Part shown: positions 59,949 through 62,934 of the stretch, in pieces
Layout: each line of letters opens with the position of its first letter
Position numbering within the stretch: position 1 is the first letter of the stretch
Assembly (NCBI GenBank): GCA_012839585.1
Contig: DUNB01000069.1
Span: 1 to 62,934 of the forward strand
Direction of reading: 5' to 3'
From: Alcaligenaceae bacterium
Lineage (GTDB): Bacteria; Pseudomonadota; Gammaproteobacteria; Burkholderiales; Burkholderiaceae_B
DNA length: 62,934 bases
The notes under the pieces: model-generated
What the model saw: only the letters and a program-made list of their open reading frames with translations
The model's database searches: none
Told to the model about the DNA's origin: nothing
Program-made: the position numbers and the translations under genes

Positions 59949-59986
59949 AATAAGGATGACAGAACACGGCTTTTGTCATTCTTATT
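59949..59986 (+). terminator. hairpin between ubiH-like gene and dsbC
   Basis: AATAAGGATGACA-N12-TGTCATTCTTATT, 13-bp stem with one G-T. Confidence 0.45.
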
Positions 59987-60024
59987 ATTAATATTTGGTC
60001 TATTGGGTCAAATCAGGAGAAACA

Positions 60025-60780
60025 ATGAAATTGCGCTTAGCTGCTAGCATGCTGGCACTTACGATGGGTCTAGGGACAGCGAATGTCTGGGCAGACACTC
60101 AAGCCGCGACGGTGAACTCAGCCGTGTTAGAACAAGCCAAAAAACGCTTTGAAACAGAATTCGATGGGATTAAGGTGGACGAGGTCATTCCTACCCCTTT
60201 TCCTGGGATTCTGGAACTGCGCTTAGGTAAAGATGTGCTTTATACCAATGAAGGCGTGGATTTTATTTTGCAGGGTTCTTTGGTGGATGTGAAAAGTCGT
60301 ACCGATTTGACGGCACAACGTCTAGAGGAATTAAGCCGTGTGGATTTTTCCAGTTTGCCTATAGACAAAGCCATTAAGATCGTTAAAGGCACAGGGGAAA
60401 GACAACTCGTCGTGTTCGAGGATCCCAACTGTATTTACTGCAAACGTTTGCACCAAACCTTAGACGAGATCGACAATGTCACGGTGTATTCGCTGTTATT
60501 CCCTATTTTAACGCCTGATTCTCGCACTAAATCAGAGCATATTTGGTGTGCCGATGACCGCGCTGCAGCGTGGATGGGCTGGATGAAAGACAATAAAAAG
60601 CCTGCAGAAAAAACCTGTGATACCCCCATTGATGAGCTGCTTGAGCTAGGAATGAGTCTAGGCATTCAGGGCACACCGGCTATTTTCTTTGAGGATGGCT
60701 CGCGTGCCAATGGTTGGTTGCCTGTGGATCAACTTAAAGAACGCCTAGAGACGGCAAAGGCAAACAAAAACAAATCCTAA
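60025..60780 (+). CDS. dsbC: thiol:disulfide interchange protein DsbC family
   Basis: Signal peptide; FEDPNCIYCKRLHQTLDEI (CxxC). Confidence 0.93.
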   Translation: MKLRLAASMLALTMGLGTANVWADTQAATVNSAVLEQAKKRFETEFDGIKVDEVIPTPFPGILELRLGKDVLYTNEGVDFILQGSLVDVKSRTDLTAQRLEELSRVDFSSLPIDKAIKIVKGTGERQLVVFEDPNCIYCKRLHQTLDEIDNVTVYSLLFPILTPDSRTKSEHIWCADDRAAAWMGWMKDNKKPAEKTCDTPIDELLELGMSLGIQGTPAIFFEDGSRANGWLPVDQLKERLETAKANKNKS

Positions 60781-60813
60781 ACGACTAAGGTTATTTAGAT
60801 AAAGACCATCCCT

Positions 60814-60848
60814 ACGCCCCCAGAGTTCAACGATTCTGGGGGCGTCTT
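60814..60848 (+). terminator. Rho-independent-like terminator downstream of dsbC
   Basis: ACGCCCCCAGAGTTCAACGATTCTGGGGGCGTCTT. Confidence 0.65.
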
Positions 60849-60897
60849 CTAAAGGGTGGTTCCATCCTTATATAATGGTGTTTTGATTGGGGGTTTT

Positions 60898-61614
60898 ATG
60901 TCTAAAAATAATGTAGACGGTTGGATTGCGCTAGACGGTAGCGATGTTAATTTAAAAATTAAACTACAGAACCATCATTATGGTTTTTTGAAAAATCAAA
61001 ATGCGTTACCGCTAGCACAAAGTGAATTTGAACTGGCTTGTAAAAATTACCCCATTGTGTTTATTGCGGCGAATGCCGAAGGCACCTTGTTGCAGTCGGT
61101 GGCACTGCTTGGCTTTAATCAAGGGCAAAACCTGTTCGTGCATGAGGACCAAAGCTGGGAGCCTCACCACTATATTCCTGCTTTTGCTAAGCGCCATCCT
61201 TTTCAGCTTGGGGTGGATGCACAACAGCAGACACCGTTAGTATTTGTAGAGCAAAACTATCCCGGCCTGAATCACAAAGAGGGCATGGCCTTTTTCGACG
61301 GTACGGAACCTTCCGACTATTTAAAGCAGTTGCTACATGCTTTGCGTACGTTGCAGGTAGAACTCGATCAAACGCAGCAGTGGATTATGCGCCTAAAAGA
61401 AAAAGGCTTGCTCACAGAGCGCTCTATTGATTTGACTGCTGGTGACAAAACCGAACGCCTGAGAGGACTCTGGGTGGTCGATACGGATCGCTTGTCTGAA
61501 TTAGAGGACGAGGAGTTGGCCCAGATGTACCACAATGGCACCTTGGCCCTGATTGAACAACACCGTTTGTCGTTGAACAATCTAGATCAGCTGGCCGCAC
61601 GAGCCATGGCCTAA
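60898..61614 (+). CDS. SapC family protein
   Basis: YPIVFIAANAEGTLLQSVALLGFNQGQNLFVHEDQSWEPHHYIPAFAKRHPFQLG. Confidence 0.7.
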   Translation: MSKNNVDGWIALDGSDVNLKIKLQNHHYGFLKNQNALPLAQSEFELACKNYPIVFIAANAEGTLLQSVALLGFNQGQNLFVHEDQSWEPHHYIPAFAKRHPFQLGVDAQQQTPLVFVEQNYPGLNHKEGMAFFDGTEPSDYLKQLLHALRTLQVELDQTQQWIMRLKEKGLLTERSIDLTAGDKTERLRGLWVVDTDRLSELEDEELAQMYHNGTLALIEQHRLSLNNLDQLAARAMA

Positions 61615-61617
61615 GCC

Positions 61618-62759
61618 ATGAACCATGCTCCGCGCTTTATCCCTAGGGGCATCACGCCCACTTCGGAACAACAGGCTATACAGTGTTCTCAGCATCGTAT
61701 TAGCTTGATTGAGGCCAATGCCGGCGCGGCCAAAACCACTACGCTGGCCCTACGCATCGGGGAGGCTTTATCCCGAGGTTTGGCGCCACAGCATATTTTG
61801 GGTTTGGTGTTTACGCCTGAGGCGCTGGAAGTCTTGCGCCAGCGTTTGTTGGATCTGGGGGTTTCCCCTTTTGTCGTCAGAAAGCTAGCATTGCACACCG
61901 TAGAGGGCTTTGCTAGACAGACTTTGGCGTTCTGGGAGGAGTCTACGCCTCCATCACTCAACACTCTGCATGAACTCAAGCCCATTGCGTTGGAATCCTT
62001 AGAGCGCTTAAGTGCACGTTATGCAGAGAGCGATCACGGCTATGAGCTGGACTTTAGAACACATCATGTGGCACTGAGTCAATTCTTTCAAAGCCAGCTG
62101 CGCCTAAAGGCGAGTCTCGCGCTGCAGATTGCAGAGGACGAAAGCCTGACAGAAAAAGCCCTGATGGCGGGGGTGACGGTGAGTGATTTTCTATGGACAC
62201 AGCAGTACGAGCAAATACGCCAAAGTCCTTACGAGGGTGTGCTGTTTAGGGGGCCTTTTGATGGTACCTACGATTTAGCTTGTGCGCTGATCGAATCTCC
62301 CGATTTATTGCAGCTGCTGCCTGATTACCGCTTAATTCTGGTTGATGAGCTGCATGATGCGAACGAGGCGGCCTTTCAGATATTGCGGGCTTTGCTGTCC
62401 AAAGAAAATACCTACTTGGTGGCTGCCGGTGATAAAGATCAGGTGATCTACAAGCAACTGGCTGCGGACGCCAGCTATTTGCATGAGCGCTTTACCGCTT
62501 ATTTCGCACCCATCCACACCTACCCCTTGAGCCACACCTATAGGCACGGCCCTTATCTGGCCTATGCGGTAGCCGCCTTTAAAAATAAAAAAGTCGATAG
62601 TGCGTTGGCCTTGGGGACGCAGATTCATGTGCACTCTTATAAGGACACGGACGCAGAACAGGTCATGCAGCCGGTATTGGATGCGATTTTGCTTTGGCAA
62701 AAACAAGGTGGACGCTTAGATCAGTGTGCGGTGCTCTTGCGCGATGAGCATCAATCCAT
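61618..62759 (+). CDS. UvrD-like superfamily I helicase, 3' end incomplete (annotated stop at 62877 lies in foldback sequence)
   Basis: TSEQQAIQCS Q-motif, EANAGAAKTTTL Walker A-like, LILVDELHDANEAAFQILRALL Walker B, AAGDKDQVIY. Reading frame enters inverted duplicate after about 62759. Confidence 0.8.
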
Positions 62760-62915
62760 TGATAGGCAACCCCTGCTTTTAGCAGGCAGTTTTCTAAATG
62801 GATGGATTGATGCTCATCGCGCAAGAGCACCGCACACTGATCTAGGCGTCCACCTTGTTTTTGCCAAAGCAAAATAGCATCCAAGACCGGCTGCATGACC
62901 TGCTCTGCGTCCGTG
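62645..62915. repeat. imperfect inverted repeat (foldback), arms about 62645-62759 and 62801-62915, about 41-nt centre
   Basis: Right arm is the reverse complement of the left with about 4 substitutions, all synonymous in the helicase frame. Confidence 0.92.
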
Positions 62916-62934
62916 CGCAGATTCATGTGCACTC

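Noticed and set aside
62332-62706. 124-aa minus-strand ORF in the helicase
   Set aside because: Antisense to the helicase motifs; chance ORF.
62663-62932. Minus-strand 89-aa ORF as a separate helicase-like gene
   Set aside because: It is the reverse-complement arm of the foldback; treated as an artefactual or duplicated fragment of the same helicase, not an independent gene.
1-62934. CRISPR arrays, tRNA/rRNA genes, prophage or intact IS elements
   Set aside because: No spaced direct repeats, no cloverleaf or rRNA-like sequence, no transposase or phage genes recognised.

Overview
The 62.9 kb window looks like a beta-proteobacterial (Alcaligenaceae-like) chromosome segment; this assignment comes from gene content only. 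Layout: (1) 0-7 kb: a TRAP transporter (DctMQP) with small accessory genes, then an NO-stress module (hmpA, nnrS, nsrR) with a recognisable NsrR-type operator. (2) 8-14 kb: central metabolism (acnA, pgi, a DUF4870-like protein, tartrate/D-malate dehydrogenase). (3) 14.5-42.9 kb: a large, mostly minus-strand aromatic catabolic island. It combines iorAB (indolepyruvate oxidoreductase), a 2-aminobenzoyl-CoA/salicylyl-CoA monooxygenase-reductase fusion, a gentisate-type ring-cleavage dioxygenase, an FAH-family hydrolase, a nitrilase, an isatin-hydrolase/cyclase-family enzyme, a three-component Rieske oxygenase, a CoA ligase, a thiolase plus OB-fold partner, SDRs, a second TRAP transporter, a styrene/indole monooxygenase-like flavoprotein with flavin reductases, two MarR regulators and one AraC regulator. 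I read it as an indole/indole-3-acetate/indolepyruvate-to-anthraniloyl-CoA pathway. (4) 42.9-62.9 kb: housekeeping genes (galU, coaX, birA, dacC, dat, lipB, lipA, ung, trpCDGE, gph, rpe, apaG, mltA, ubiH-like, dsbC, sapC-like, UvrD-like helicase). Non-annotated structure found by reading: a trp leader peptide (Tyr-Trp-Arg-Trp-Trp) with terminator/antiterminator before trpE; a repeated promoter/operator motif before several catabolic operons; a possible group II intron 5' remnant; a truncated SPOR-like small protein; and a divergent inverted duplication at the right window end that is probably a chimeric or contig-end artefact. No rRNA, tRNA, CRISPR array or intact IS was recognised.
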